NCBI GenBank assembly: GCA_022575985.1 | Contig: JAKSXM010000237.1 | Coordinates: 1,444,501 to 1,508,500 of the forward strand | Length of the DNA stretch: 64,000 nucleotides | Source of the DNA: Anagrus nilaparvatae | Lineage: Eukaryota > Arthropoda > Insecta > Hymenoptera > Mymaridae | Direction of reading: 5' to 3' | Part shown: one piece after another, positions 24,818-35,190 of the stretch | Layout: each line of letters begins with the position of its first letter | How positions within the stretch are numbered: the stretch's first letter is position 1 | Notes under the pieces: generated by a model | Told to the model about the DNA's origin: nothing | The model's database searches: none | What the model saw: only the letters and a program-made list of their open reading frames with translations | Program-made: the position numbers and the translations under genes

Positions 24818-25459
24818 TCCTAATATATATGTAATTATAATTTAAGAAATATTTTGAAAAGAACCCCGATCCAGGGGTAGAAACGTCAATAAATAAATAA
24901 ATTAAATTTTACTCGATAAAAGGTCAAATTATTATTATTTTTCCGTTTGAACGGTACTACTGGACATTTCTACTTTAACTAGATAGATTAATTACTCTTT
25001 TTTGGAGTAAATCATCAATTTGACAATAAATTTCCTGTATAATTGGCTTTAAGACAGAATAACAATTCTGTTTTATCGATTGAGCGTCTCTATAACATGT
25101 ATTAAATGGTCAGTATATCATAATGTGCCCTTTTCTTAAGGTAATAAGTTGTAAAGTATTTCGCTTAACTGGTCTATTTTTTCCTTCGTAAATATTGCAA
25201 GACCTTGTGACTATGCTGCTACGTTGACTGATGCAATATCTACTGGAATTTTTAACTGTAGCTCATTATCCTCAATTTGTCCCTCTTTTGTAGTTAGTAC
25301 TAAGAAAAATAATCTACGCCTAAGATGCAATAGGAGATCAAATTGATGGCCCTTTTTTTGCCAGTTCAAAAGCTATTCATCCCATGTTATTCCTGGTTGA
25401 GAGCTTGTATTCTTGTTTTCTATTTACCTCTGGTACTCCATATAGAATATAGAAGAAGT

Positions 25460-26108
25460 ATATTTATACTAGAGTGGACCTATTTTTGGACTTTGTGGAA
25501 AAACTTTGCTCCCCGGGTTTTTTTGTTAAGTTTTGGTCATAAAAAGTTCCCAGTTCCAAGGATTTTGCTTTCGCCTTGCAAAAACACGTGCCTGTAACCA
25601 ACTCAATTTTCCCATTTAAATAAAACGGGAATTTCGAGTTTTTAGATAAAAATATATAGCTTACGTCGTTTGAAAAGTGACACTTACACAAAAAAAAGTA
25701 GACCAAACAAAAGTGGTTTGATTTATTTTTCAGGTTGTAGCGTTTTATTGAAAATTACCGAAAAATACTATTTTAGCCAACACGTAAATTAGCGTTTCTA
25801 GGCCCAGAATTCCCATTAGAATGAATAAGGGGCTGTTTGGATGTCTTTACAATATATAAAAGTATGTTTTTCAGTAAGAATTAGCATTTTTAAACGCTTT
25901 TTGGCATTTATGAAAATTTGTATGGCTAGAAACTCGAAATTCCCATGTTTAATTGGGAAAATTGAGGTGGTTACAGGCACGTGTTTTTGCAAGGCGAAAG
26001 CAAAATCCTTGGAACTGGGAATTTTTTATGACCAAAACTTCACAAAAAAACCCGGGGAGCAAAGTTTTTCCACAAAGTCTAAAAATAGGTCCACTATAAT
26101 GTATACAT
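25460..26108. mobile_element. MITE with ~190-bp terminal inverted repeats
   Basis: 25,460-25,650 and 25,918-26,108 are inverted copies. They share GAGTGGACCTATTTTTGGAC (right copy: TAGTGGACC...), CCCGGG, CAAGGATTTTGCTTTCGCC, GGCACGTGTTTTTGC and the complement AACTCGAAATTCCC. The ~270-bp middle is unique and non-coding. Ends begin TACTAGAGTGGACC and TACATTATAGTGGACC, and TA may be the target duplication. Apparent ORFs across the arms are by-products of the repeat. Probably mobilised by a Tc1/mariner-type transposase encoded elsewhere. Confidence 0.7.
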
Positions 26109-26149
26109 TGGACCCAGGATAGTTCCAAGGGATTATTTTAGTAAAATTA

Positions 26150-26183
26150 ATATCTTAATACTATATATATTTGAAAATTTATT

Positions 26184-26223
<40 letters not shown>

Positions 26224-27104
26224 CACTCATCACGCAAGAACCGCCGAACCAATTGGCATGAAACCGGTGTCAAAATAAAGATAAAAAGTCTGCGGGTGAC
26301 ATAGGCCCTATATTTTCTGAATAGCTGTCGTAGTTTTTGAGATATTTAATTTTTAGTATTTTTGAACTTGATAAGATTTTTTAAAAATTTTAACAAAAAT
26401 TGAAATATCTCGAGACTATCGAAAAATTTAGCTATCGCACTTCATAGTATTCGATTCAGCACTAATTTTTACGTATTCTCTGAAATTTTTATTCAAAACG
26501 GAGGTATCTTTAAAATTTTATAAAATATTTTTAAAGCTGGTAAAAAAATTTTTTTCATTTTTTTATTTTTATGGTATTTCTAATCATTTATTTGTGGGTC
26601 TGTGTATATTATAATGTAATTTATATTCTATATTAAAATGTAATTTATGCGTACTTAATTAAATTTTTATTAAAAACGTACGTTTCTTTAAAATTAAAAA
26701 AAAAAAAAAAAATAAAATTTTTTACTATATATTATATATATTCAACTCAAATTATAGGGTATAGTTTGGAGTGATAAAAAAGTCCCTCAGCCAAAGTTTT
26801 AGTCCTCTAGCACCTCATGGGCCCGAAATATGTCTGTTCAAAGGTCCAAAAATAGCCTGATGTGGCCCATTTTTTAAATTACACCATTCCTTTGAATTTA
26901 CTACAAATTTTATCTTATTGGTCACATTTGTACTGGTAAAAGGTCTACATTAAGAAAAAAATTTTAGCTTATTTCAAGGCGTTAATTTTTTTTGACATTG
27001 ATATATATTTTGGACAATAACAACATGATAATAATAAAAAATCAATAACAACAACACCGGGAATAGATCAGGGGGGGCGGAGCCCCCCCTCACACCTATG
27101 CTAG
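26150..27104 (+). mobile_element. Helitron-like non-autonomous element
   Basis: The left part, ATCTTAATACTATATATATT then TTGAAAATTTATTTG and a (GTCT)n tract at 26,186-26,222, is followed by CGCAAGAACCGCCGAACC. It is repeated at 27,840, which fixes the 5' end of a family. The right end has an 8-bp hairpin (GGGGGGGC-GGA-GCCCCCCC, 27,071-27,089), ten bases, then CTAG|T (27,101-27,105), as in Helitrons. Non-coding, about 955 bp. The tract plus 'aaccgccgaacc' combination is familiar from insect Helitron/Helentron non-autonomous copies (memory, not searched). Confidence 0.5.
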
Positions 27105-27839
27105 TTAGTTATAAAACAATTCTTGATATTTAAAATATTCTTGATATTTAATTACTTTCGTCTTATTACCTTAACTAACTTCTGGATGAATCTTGATTTT
27201 CTTATATTTCTTTTTAACCCTAATTCTATTCTGATAAACATATAAGTTAAGGCCCAGGACGAGATCGCAATAAATATTAATAAGACCTATCCATAGTTAT
27301 TTTAAAAGTATTATATTATACATATATATCTTGACATATTATTTACATGTCTTAAAAATTCTCGATTTCTTGTATTTCCTTCAGTCTTGGAAAAAATAAT
27401 TAAAATGTTCAAAGAGAGCGAAATATTTCCCTTTATTTGCTGTGGGTCAATTTTGGCCCTGGGTATTCTCAAAAAATTATAAGCAGCCTTGTATTCAAAA
27501 TGGCGCAAGTTAGATCCACTTTGCATTAATTAGGTTCATTGATTTCTCAGGTTAGAGCCTAAAAATTCTTTAGCTTTAAAAAAAAATTTAATAATATACA
27601 AAATTTATTCTAACTTAACGCAACCTATCCGTTTTTATACAAATCTTTAAAAATTTTTTATTATTTACACATAAACGTACTTATAATTTTCTGGTTTGCC
27701 AAAAAAAGTTTTTACAGTTTTTGGGGAATCGCCCACACATAATTGTAAAAATTTTTAAATTCTTTGAGCAAAATTATATTATTATGTTATGGAATGATCC
27801 CTATATATATATATATTTTAAATCAATTAATGAAATATA

Positions 27840-27982
27840 TATCTTAATACTACATATATTTGAAAATTTATTTTTTTGTTTGTTTGTTTGTGTGTTTGTT
27901 TGTACCCTAATGACGCAAGAACAGCCAAACCGATTGGCATCAAACCGGTGTCAAAATAAAGAAAAAAAGTCTGCAGGTGACA
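27840..27982 (+). repeat. 5' fragment of the same Helitron-like family
   Basis: Matches 26,150-26,305: ATCTTAATACTACATATATT, a (GTTT)n tract in place of (GTCT)n, GACGCAAGAACAGCCAAACC, GGCATCAAACCGGTGTC, ending at GTGACATAA. It stops abruptly, so this is a truncated or 5'-only copy in the same orientation. Confidence 0.65.
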
Positions 27983-28451
27983 TAAACAGAACGTGTCAAT
28001 AATAATCAATAATAATAATAGTATATAATATATACTATTGTATAGTATTCTCCACAGGTGATTTTTTAAAAAATACTATAATAATAGTAACGAAGCATGT
28101 CAAATGGAATTTGTATTATATTGAATAAGATTTTTTTTTAAATTGCTTGAAATATTTTTACTATGTGCTTGGCTATTTCATCAATGAATTTTTCATAATA
28201 TAGTAGGCGCGGAAAGTACGTATAAAAAGAAATAATGGTTTTCTAATGTTTTTTATTTATTCAAAATTTATAAAAGCATTTTATTACATAAAAAAGTATA
28301 TAATCTTACAATAGCGAGTACTAGAATAATAGATATTAGTTTATAATAGTTACGCAAATATACTGCGTTTTTTATAAATATTTTTAGAAGAGTATACGTC
28401 TTCTTTTTATAATGGGACTCTTTTCGACATCCTCTTCCCCGAATAAACGGT

Positions 28452-29024
28452 TTAAACAGAGCGGCCAAATCGAACCATCGTAGTTGAGTCGGTTGCTTTA
28501 TTCCTGATGCAATGTTCGCAGGATTTTATCCATGGACAGCATATGGCACTTAAATGCACAAAATCAAAAATTTTTTATAATTTTCATGACATAAAATTCG
28601 TTATCAAATAATAAAGTATTTAAAGAGCATGCATATCGAATAGTAAATTTTTTTTTAATTTATTAAATTTTGTTTTTTAATTTTATTAGATTTCTAAAAA
28701 CAAAAAAAATTTTTCACTTACGAAATTTCTAGTCCTGCGGCTGCATCAAGCCAACGGATGATTTTCATCATTGTCGTCCCCGTTGAAATCAATAACCCGC
28801 TTGACCTTTAACAAAAAAAAAAAGCATATCACTTTGCTAATTGTAAACGTGATTTTTTTTTTCAAATAAATATTTTATTCTTACCAAGTCCAAATAAAAT
28901 TTTCTGTCCAGATGAAAATAGTAAAAATTAGAGAAATTAATGTACGCCATCGAGTACAATTTTTTTCCAATCGTTTTTTAGCCTTTCTTTCTTTTTTCAG
29001 CATTTTCATTTCAAGTTGAGTCAT
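28452..29024 (-). CDS. Candidate three-exon gene, 106-residue unknown protein
   Basis: Exons on minus: 29,024-28,885 (140 nt, ATG start), 28,805-28,722 (84 nt), 28,548-28,452 (97 nt with TAA). Introns of 79 and 173 nt are GT-AG with GTAAG donors and T-rich acceptors. The joins are in phase and sum to 107 codons. The protein starts with a basic, charged segment (about residues 5-24, KMLKKERKAKKRLEKN). A hydrophobic stretch rich in Ile/Phe/Trp follows (about 27-47), suggesting one membrane segment. The rest is a short linker with IIRWLDAAAGLEIS and a tail with four Cys in an ICC-x5-C-x2-C spacing. No family is recognised. It could be chance assembly. Confidence 0.33.
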
Positions 29025-29177
29025 TTTTAAAAAAAAACTAGTAAGCGAGCCCTTCACAATTCAAGAAATCAGACTTAACATGCTTTCAAGATATCGCATG
29101 CTTTTATGCTTCAAAACCCCCCTTAAATTAGACCCCACACTCCTTAATTTTTTCAAAAATATTACTTAGAAAAATCT

Positions 29178-29485
29178 ACTATAGGCGAATTTGAATAGCC
29201 ACACATGGAATCTCATTTATAAAATTTTTATCATATTGGCTTGACATTTAAGCTTAAATCACGCGTAAGACGCTTTAATGAATTTTATCTTTTTTAAAAA
29301 AGCAATATGATTTCCTTATTCATTTTGCTAAAAACTTTCCCACATGTAAATTTTCGATGTTATTTTTTAGCAGACCGATCGTATTTTTTAATTTACCCTA
29401 AAAAAATTTAAACCCACATGAGAATATTTTTTAAACTATATAATGTTTTAAACTATAATGTTTTTTAAACTATAATGTTTTATAA
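29178..29485. repeat. ~300-bp dispersed repeat, copy 1
   Basis: It matches 37,750-38,033 in the same orientation. Shared words are AATCTCATTTATAAAATTTT, GCATTTAAGCTTAAATCACG (left copy ACATTTAAGC), TTGAATTTTATC (left ATGAATTTTATC), CACATGTAAATTTTCGATG and a 3' run of TTTTTTAAACTATAATG minirepeats. Non-coding. The two copies bracket the Gypsy element 1.0 kb and 0.5 kb away. Confidence 0.75.
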
Positions 29486-30506
29486 TGCGGGGTCTAATAT
29501 ACAAATTTACTCATTATTTCATTAAGTAATAAACGATCTGGCTCCTTACCTGACTATCTTGTTGTCGCTGAAATAAAGATTATGATAATGATTCTGGATA
29601 AGGCGGGGAGGGTAGCTAAGCCAATAAAAGATTTTAATTTTAATTATAAAAATGTTTAATGAAAATAATAAATAATAATAGAAAACTAAAAGTTATAATA
29701 TAATATAAATGACTTTAATCTTATTTGGCCATTATAAAGAAAATAATAAAATAATAAGTTTATGGACTATTAGATTTTAATTCAATGATGGGCACGGCCA
29801 TCTTGTGATCACTTTATAAAAAAACTAAACACTAATAATTTTATAACGAATATTTAATAATTATAATTTATTTATTTAATAAGGTACCTCTGTTGTGAAG
29901 CATTCCCCAATGGGGTGTACTTACCCTAATAAATATTTATTAATAAATTAAAATTTTATAATATCAAGGATATGACTTGTTGGAGGGGATGTTTGAAATA
30001 AAACTCACACTGTTTAATTATAAGAAAATATAATGATATTTATTTTATTGTATGAAAACTTACTAATTTTTAAATGAATTATAAACAAATTATAATTATT
30101 TTAATTAACTGATTGTTCTTCTTTTTCTGTCATATTAATTATTATCTTTATTTTAGAGAAATGATTATACATGAAAAATAATAAACAAAAAAAAAGTAAT
30201 TATATAAAACGTTGTTTCCTTATACTTATGGATTTGTATTTTTATAATTGTTTAATAGGTTATATGTTTAATCATATTAATAATCATAATGATAAAGAAT
30301 TTATATATTTTTTATTTATTTAATTTAACTACGTTGTGTTTTAATCTTAATTTTAAATCTTAATCATTTTAATTTTATATCGTATTGATTTTATTATTTA
30401 CAAAATTTTTTCTATTTATTTTATATTAAATATTCACTATATTTTAATCAGACATTTGTTAATATTAAATCTTAATTAATTTAATTATTACTAATAAAGC
30501 TTTAAA
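29486..30506. other. AT-rich spacer beside the Gypsy element
   Basis: No gene. At 29,896 TGAAGCATT followed by CCCC resembles the first bases of the nearby Gypsy LTR (minus-strand reading), but the match does not continue. Confidence 0.5.
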
Positions 30507-31038
30507 TGTTCCATTCAATATTTTAAAAAATATAAGAAATAATAAGAAAATAGGAGTGATTGGATTTTATGGAATGTCATTATTTTGTATAAGCAGACGA
30601 TAAATATACAAGGGGGAACACGCACACACTTTAACATTCATGTACACTTACAGACCTGTGGATGACCGACAGGTTAAAGCCTCCGGGGATTTCCACCGGG
30701 GATATTATACCTGGGGATAACCACCAGGTTTGCGTGACACTTATATTAAACCGGGGATGTCCACCGGGTATATTCACCACTAAAACTACTCACCACCTGG
30801 GGATAACCACCACGTAGAGAGAGAGTCTTGCTCTGGGGATCGCCACCAGAAGAATGAATAAATTTGTATATGCGATTAGGTAATAATGTGAGCGCGGACC
30901 ACGTAGAGAACTGACCCGCGTGTCCGTCTAACATTATAACAGCGCTCTAGCGGAGCGCGCGGAAATTATTGAATTCGAATAATTTTATTTTATATGTATC
31001 TTTCATAATAAAATTTATACCCGGGGTATAATGCTTCA
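30507..31038 (-). repeat. Gypsy 3' LTR
   Basis: 532 bp, ends TGTTCC...CTTCA on plus. It contains a tract of six small hairpins at 30,654-30,850 (see the separate entry). Flanked inward by the polypurine tract. Confidence 0.95.
30654..30850. repeat. Tract of six hairpins with a shared loop in the LTR
   Basis: Six short inverted repeats: ACCTG/CAGGT (30,654), CCGG/CCGG (30,683), ACCTGG/CCAGGT (30,709), ACCGG/CCGG-G-T (30,750), ACCTGG/CCACGT (30,795, one mismatch) and TCTGG/CCAGA (30,832). Five enclose the same nine bases GGATNNCCA, which themselves add a GG/CC pair, a bulged A and an ATNN tetraloop. Stem sequences differ but stay paired, which points to selection for structure. The same tract is in the 5' LTR. 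Confidence 0.7.
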
Positions 31039-31057
31039 TTACCCCTCCTATTTTTTA
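31039..31057 (-). promoter_or_regulatory. Polypurine tract of the Gypsy element
   Basis: On minus the bases just before the 3' LTR read AAAAAATAGGAGGGGTAA, a typical plus-strand primer with three bases before the LTR's TG. Confidence 0.8.
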
Positions 31058-31299
31058 TTAGAAAATGGAACATTTTTACATAAAAAATATAGCTAAAAAA
31101 AAAAAATTTAGTAACGATAAAAATAAAATACATTACATATTAATTAATGATTATTTTAATGACAGCCTTGATCACGAAGTCTTCTTGTTTTTTCTTAAAT
31201 TATAGGAATTAGTCTGCCTTATCCTATTATTGACTAATTAAATCACAGATTATTTCACTTTTTGTACTTGATTAATACTTAAAGGATATGAAAATATTA

Positions 31300-31875
31300 T
31301 TATGAAGATATTTCATCGTCTTCATAAATAGTTGCATCAATTATGTCTTCAATTTCTGACCCTTTAGGTCTGGTTGTTATTAACACTGGTTTTGTTGGTT
31401 GACGTTCAAATGGATTTTTTTCTAGTCCAGGAAAACTATTTATTGTTTCAACTCTTTTCATATAATCTTCTTCAATACTTTTTATTTTTGGTGGTGTTCC
31501 TGGAGGTGTATATGGTGGTGTAGCGTTCACTTTTGTACAATAAACGCGAAATTTTTCAAACTCTTGTTCAATGTATTCTGGTGTTGATGGAGATCTTGGA
31601 CGAGATGGCGATTTATTAGAGACAGTAATTTAATTTATTGTTTCATGTTCGTGTTGTTGTTCTTTACATAGCCATTCCTTTTCCAATTGTTGTTGGTAAT
31701 TTATTATTTTACGCTCATCTTCGTTTTGTTTTTTTTTTAAAAGCATTTCTTCGTTTCTAGCTCTTTTTTCGGCCTCTCTTTTTTCTTGGAGCAGACGTTC
31801 GCGTCTGTTTTTGTTCTGGTTCTGCATCTTTTGTTTGTGTTCTATTGCTCTTTTGATTGACCTGGCCTTGCCCAT
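31300..31875 (-). CDS. Third ORF of the Gypsy element, coiled-coil and Pro-rich, with an in-frame stop
   Basis: One frame runs from 31,875 to 31,300 on minus (about 192 codons), broken once by a TAA at about 31,630. The first 81 residues are highly charged (Arg/Lys/Glu/Gln) and should form a long helix or coiled coil. The rest is Ser/Pro-rich (SPSRPRSPSTPE, PPYTPPGTPP) with an acidic C-terminus. There is no signal peptide, transmembrane segment or furin-type site, so it is not an errantivirus env. Its first 119 bases overlap the 3' end of pol. It is present downstream of an otherwise intact pol in a young element, so it may be a genuine accessory protein. Whether the TAA is a defect or is read through is open. 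Confidence 0.55.
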
Positions 31876-34800
31876 TGTTGTAATAGGGCCTAAAAAGAGA
31901 TGAATGAAAGTTTCCCCTTTCTACACAATTTTCAGGATTAATTAAGGTAAATGTGGAACTACTAATTTTTTTTGAAAGGATATAAGGACCTTCGTATAAG
32001 GACATAAATTTTGCAATTAATTTAGCATTCGAATCTGAAACATTTAAAGCTTTAAGTAAGACGAAATCACCTATTTTATATTTAAGAATATTACGATTTT
32101 TGTTTATTGTGTTTTTTCTTCGTTCTGCTTTATTTCTAATCCTTTTTTCTGCTAAAAATATTTTTTGTTCGCGGGCCATTTTGTCAGCTTTATGAACATC
32201 AATATATTTTTCCCAAAATCTTTCCGCTTTTTGCCCTAAATGTAATTCATAAGGTACAAATTCAGTTGTGTCATGATGTGTATGATTCATACAATTTTGA
32301 ACTATTGGTACCCATTTAGCCCATTCAGTGTGTTTTTTCATATTAAACGATCTAAAGAACCTATTTATTTCTCTATGAATTCTTTCGACTATGTTTCCTT
32401 GAGGATGTCTTATGGACGAAAAAATGGGTTGAATACCATGTTCTTTGATGCTTTTTAAGAACTTATCTGATGTGAACTGGGTTCCATGGTCCATTTGTAT
32501 TCTTTTTGGCTTACCATACTTAATAAAATAATCGTCTACTAATTTTTTTAGAACAATTGGTCCGTTTTGTTTTTTTATAGGATAGAGCACTACAAATTTG
32601 GTAAAAGCATCTACTGTTGTTAGGATATACTTAACCCCTCCTATTGATGAGACAAATGGACCAATAAAGTCTATAGAAAGTAAATCGTTAGGTGCTTTTG
32701 GTATGATTGCTTCTGCTAATGGTTGTGTATTTAAATTAAAGATTTTATTTCTTTGGCAAGAATCACAACATTGTATAATATTAGAAATTTTACGCCTAAC
32801 CTTATGATAATAAAAACTTTCATTAAAAATTCGTAAACATTTTAAAGTGCCAATGTGGCCGTAAATTTCATGGATTTCTTTAATGAATAAGTTAATCATG
32901 ATTTTAGGTATTACTATTTTATCACTTTTATATAATATATTATTTTTTAAATTATAACCTCTTGAATTTTTAATATTATTGGTTATTAATTTTTTGAAAA
33001 CCAGTAAATTTGGGTCTTGATTTTGAAACTGTGAAATGTTTTTTATGTAATTAATTAATTCATTAGATGGTTCTTTCACTAAAATTGCAGCTATTAAGGT
33101 TTGTAATTCATCTTCTGGGTTAATTAGGGGTTTCTCGAAAATTGTTCGACTGAACAAATCAGCTATTTGATTTTGAGACCCTTTTATATAGTCTATGTGA
33201 ACATCGTAATCTTGTATCAAAAGACACCATCTAATTAATCTGGAATTTAAAAACCTACATTTATTTATGAATGAAAGTGCCCTATGGTCAGTTTTTACTT
33301 TTATTTCAGCTCCCAGTAAATACAGACGAAACTTATTCAGCGCGTATACGATTCCAAGGAGTTCTTTTTCGGTTGTAAAATAATTTAATTCTGGTCCTTT
33401 TAAAGTTCTACTTGCACATGATATTATTTTTGGCAAGCCATTTTCATCTTCTTGCATTAACACTGCGCCTAAAGAATGGTCACTTGCATCTGTCATTAAT
33501 GTATATGGTTTATTAGGTATGGGATGATGTAATACTACTGTATTTAAAAATAATTGTTTAACTTTTTCAAAAGTTTCTTGGTGATGTTGTTCCCATTTAT
33601 ATTTTGTATCTTTTTTTAATAATGACAGAAGTGGAACGACTTCATTTGAAAGTTCGGGTGTAAAACGAGCGTAGAAATTTATTAAACCTAGAAAGCCCCT
33701 TAATTTTTTTATGTTATTGGGTGCTGGAAAAGATTCTATCTTTTTTAATTTTTCTGGGTCTGTTGCCAGACCACTTGGAGTTAAGATATACCCTAAAAAT
33801 TTTATTTCTTGGCGACATAAGTTGGCTTTATCAAAATTTAATGTGAGGTTATAGTCTCTACAAGCATCAAATAACTTTTTTAAATGTTTTAGATGGATAT
33901 CGAAGTTTTCAGATATGCATAAGTGATCATCAATAAAACTTAATAAAAATTTTTCTAATTTTTTAAAAGCAATTCTTGAACCTCGGCAGAGAGCCGCTCC
34001 ACTAACCTTGGTCCCAAATGGAACTACCCGAAATTGATATACTTTTCCTTCATATATAAATGCGGTGTATTTTCTTGATTCAGGGTGGAGTTCAATTTGC
34101 CAAAATGACATATTCATGTCAAAGGAACTCATAAATTTGATACCACTACATTTTGTCAATATCTCATCAATTGATTCTGCTCCTTCATAATCCATTTTAA
34201 GAATATTATTTAATTCTCTTGCATCTAGGCAGAGTCTCACTTCCAAATTTCTTTTTAATACAACTACAAGGGGGTTTATAAATTCACTGTCTGAAATTTC
34301 AATTATTCCATGATTTAACATTTTTTCTATCTCCATATCCACTTTATCTCTATATTGGATAGGAGTTGGATATGTTTTGTAGAAATAAGGATCACTTGAT
34401 TTAATATTAAATTTATATTGAAAGTTCTTTAATTTACCAGTGCGTTTGGAGAAAATATCTCGATAATTTACCAGTAATGCCTTTAATTTTTCACGGTCAT
34501 TCTGGTTGAGACCGACTGTTTTTTCCAATTTAGCGTCAATTTCTTCATCTTTGAGCTCTGTTGATATTGGATTAGTCGTTATCTCAGCAATTAACGGCTC
34601 CTCGTCACTGTAGAAAGAAACAAATATTTCATTTATTATTGAAACCGTATTTTGATCCTCTACACAAAAATCATCAAATTTAACAACTTCATCAGGAAAA
34701 TTTTTGAATGATATTGTTTTATCAGCAGTGTCTATTATTAATTTTAATTTTTCAAGTGAGTCTATTCCTAAAATGCAATCTCGTACTAGGTGCGGTACTA

Positions 34801-35190
34801 CAAGAAAAATAAGTTCTTCTTTATGACCGTGAAATTCTATATTGGATAATATCTGTAATTTTAATTTATTTGATTTTGATCCGTTAAAGCCAATAGCTTG
34901 TAATCCTACTAATGGAAATTTAGGGCATTTTTTAAAAATATTCTTGTGTTTATTATAAAAATCTTCAGAAAGACAAGTTACAAGACTGCCTGTATCAACT
35001 AAACCTATTATTTTAATATTTTCTATTTTTAATTGAATATGTGGGCATTTTATTTTTTTACGTTTGATAAGTTTGCCATCTTGTTCATTCAAAAAATCTC
35101 TAGGATCTTCAAATATTGCATTTATCGTTGCATTAGACTGCTCAGGGCTTAATATTGAAGTGCCTAATGCAACGCCAATGAGTTTTTTTG
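31757..35190 (-). CDS. pol: Gypsy pol polyprotein (protease, RT, RNase H, integrase)
   Basis: The open frame begins near 35,190 and overlaps the end of gag in another frame, so it is probably made by ribosomal frameshifting. The 1,111 residues counted from a TTG at 35,092 are uninterrupted. Protease: LVDTGSLVT at about residue 31. RT: LCLDARELN, FMSSFDMNMSFWQIELHPES, then FIDDH at about 385-390. RNase H: LMTDASDHSLGAVLMQ, TEKELLGIVYAL, KTDHRALSF. Integrase: an HHCC finger (HEIYGHIGTLKC...CCDSCQ), then catalytic Asp in SIDFIGPF (~807), Asp in QMDHGTQF (~867) and Glu in NIVERIHRE (~902). The C-terminal GDFVLLKALN...YEGPYIL is the Gypsy integrase tail. All catalytic residues are present, so the copy may be active. 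Confidence 0.93.

Noticed and set aside
25343..26122. ORFs of 80-93 codons across 25.3-26.1 kb
   Set aside because: The same peptide appears in both orientations because the arms of the MITE are inverted copies; no independent coding evidence.
29895..29940. Second Gypsy LTR starting TGAAGCATT...CCCC
   Set aside because: Similarity to the LTR start stops after about a dozen bases.
31300..31875. Envelope gene of an errantivirus
   Set aside because: No signal peptide, membrane anchor, cleavage site or cysteines; the protein is a charged coiled coil with a Pro-rich part.
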